A program made the position numbers and the translations under genes. The notes beneath the pieces were generated by a model. The model was not told the origin of the DNA, searched no databases, and worked only from the letters and a program-made list of their open reading frames with translations. A DNA stretch of 64,000 nt from Glycomyces xiaoerkulensis (GTDB taxonomy: Bacteria > Actinomycetota > Actinomycetes > Mycobacteriales > Micromonosporaceae): contig NZ_PGGV01000037.1 in assembly GCF_002798405.1 (NCBI RefSeq), positions 124,001 to 188,000 of the forward strand. The letters run 5' to 3'. The stretch's first letter is position 1, and each line of letters begins with the position of its first letter. Of the stretch, positions 63,693-64,000 are shown in pieces.

Positions 63693-64000
63693 TCAGAGCG
63701 TGTTGCCGGAGCCGGGCTGGATGTTGCCGTCGGTGCCGGAGGGCGCGTTCGGGTCGCCCGGGTTCGGGTCGTAGCCCTCGGGGTAGGTCTCCACGTTGTC
63801 GAGGAAGCCGTCCCCGGTGGTGTCGGTCATGACGGTGTTGGAGTAGCCGTCGGCATCGGAGTCGATGCTCACGTAGTCGGCGTATCCGTCGCCGTCGGTG
63901 TCCGACACGATGGTGTCGGCGTATCCGTCGCCGGTGGTGTCGGAGGACACCGTGTCGACGTAGCCGTCGTTGTCGGTGTCCGACATGACCTGGTCGACCA
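63693..64000 (-). CDS. Asp/Gly-rich tandem-repeat protein, 3' part only
   Basis: At least 98 residues of a gene whose 5' end lies beyond the window; the frame is open to the last base. Five 13-residue repeats are seen (pattern D-T-D-G-D-G-Y-x-D-x-V, varied), each containing a DxDxDG-like loop as in calcium-binding or thrombospondin-3-like repeats. The C-terminus is Pro/Gly-rich (DPNPGDPNAPSGTDG). There is no Cys. It is probably extracellular or surface protein. The ATG at 63986 lies inside the repeat run, so it is unlikely to be the true start. Confidence 0.65.
   Translation of the reverse strand, partial: VDQVMSDTDNDGYVDTVSSDTTGDGYADTIVSDTDGDGYADYVSIDSDADGYSNTVMTDTTGDGFLDNVETYPEGYDPNPGDPNAPSGTDGNIQPGSGNTL

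Overview
This window is high-GC DNA from an actinomycete (Actinomycetota). The evidence is the base composition, frequent GTG/TTG starts, futalosine-type menaquinone genes, and the run ppa, dacB, zinc metalloprotease, tilS, hpt, ftsH, folE, a neighbourhood known from this phylum. The genus cannot be read from the sequence.

Layout. (1) 0-3.9 kb: a CASTOR/POLLUX-type cation channel, a secreted trypsin-like protease and two small reverse-strand genes. (2) 3.9-8.7 kb: a gene-poor, less GC-rich accessory stretch. It holds small hypothetical genes, a frameshifted remnant of an AAA/DUF4143 ATPase, a DHFR-like protein, a long inverted repeat built partly of 33-bp tandem units, and an intact AAA/DUF4143 ATPase. 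(3) 8.7-24 kb: core metabolism and envelope genes. These include a mqnA / FAD-reductase / mqnC operon with mqnE nearby, an HPr-like protein with Gln at position 15, an NlpC/P60 hydrolase, a degenerate Fic protein, acs, nhaA and an epoxide-hydrolase-like protein. (4) 23.8-52.3 kb: one 13-gene reverse-strand operon, a hybrid NRPS-PKS biosynthetic cluster. (5) 52.3-64 kb: repeats, tRNA-Lys, yaaA, ppa, dacB, a secreted alpha-amylase, a DUF2342 zinc metalloprotease, tilS, an oppositely oriented hpt, ftsH, folE, and the end of a gene for an Asp-rich repeat protein.

The cluster is the most interesting part. A 5285-residue megasynthase reads C-A-T / KS-AT-ACP / C-A-T / KS-(AT remnant)-ACP / C-A-T / C. 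It is followed, mostly by overlapping or nearly overlapping reading frames, by a stand-alone KS (also with only an AT remnant), an ACP, a GSA-type class III aminotransferase, a CPBP-like membrane protein, a type II thioesterase, an MFS exporter, a small membrane protein, a MacB/FtsX-type permease with its ATPase, a second ACP, a FabF-like KS and an Sfp-type phosphopantetheinyl transferase. No KR, DH, ER, epimerase or terminal TE domain is visible, so beta-keto groups should persist unless the aminotransferase acts on them. Three KS sites of modular type appear to depend on one malonyl-type AT or on a trans AT, and the line ends in an intact C domain. I recognise no known product that matches this layout.

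Reading notes. Most starts were refined from ribosome-binding sites or start/stop overlaps. Several genes have a TANNNT box 6-8 nt before the start codon and no ribosome-binding site, consistent with leaderless transcripts.
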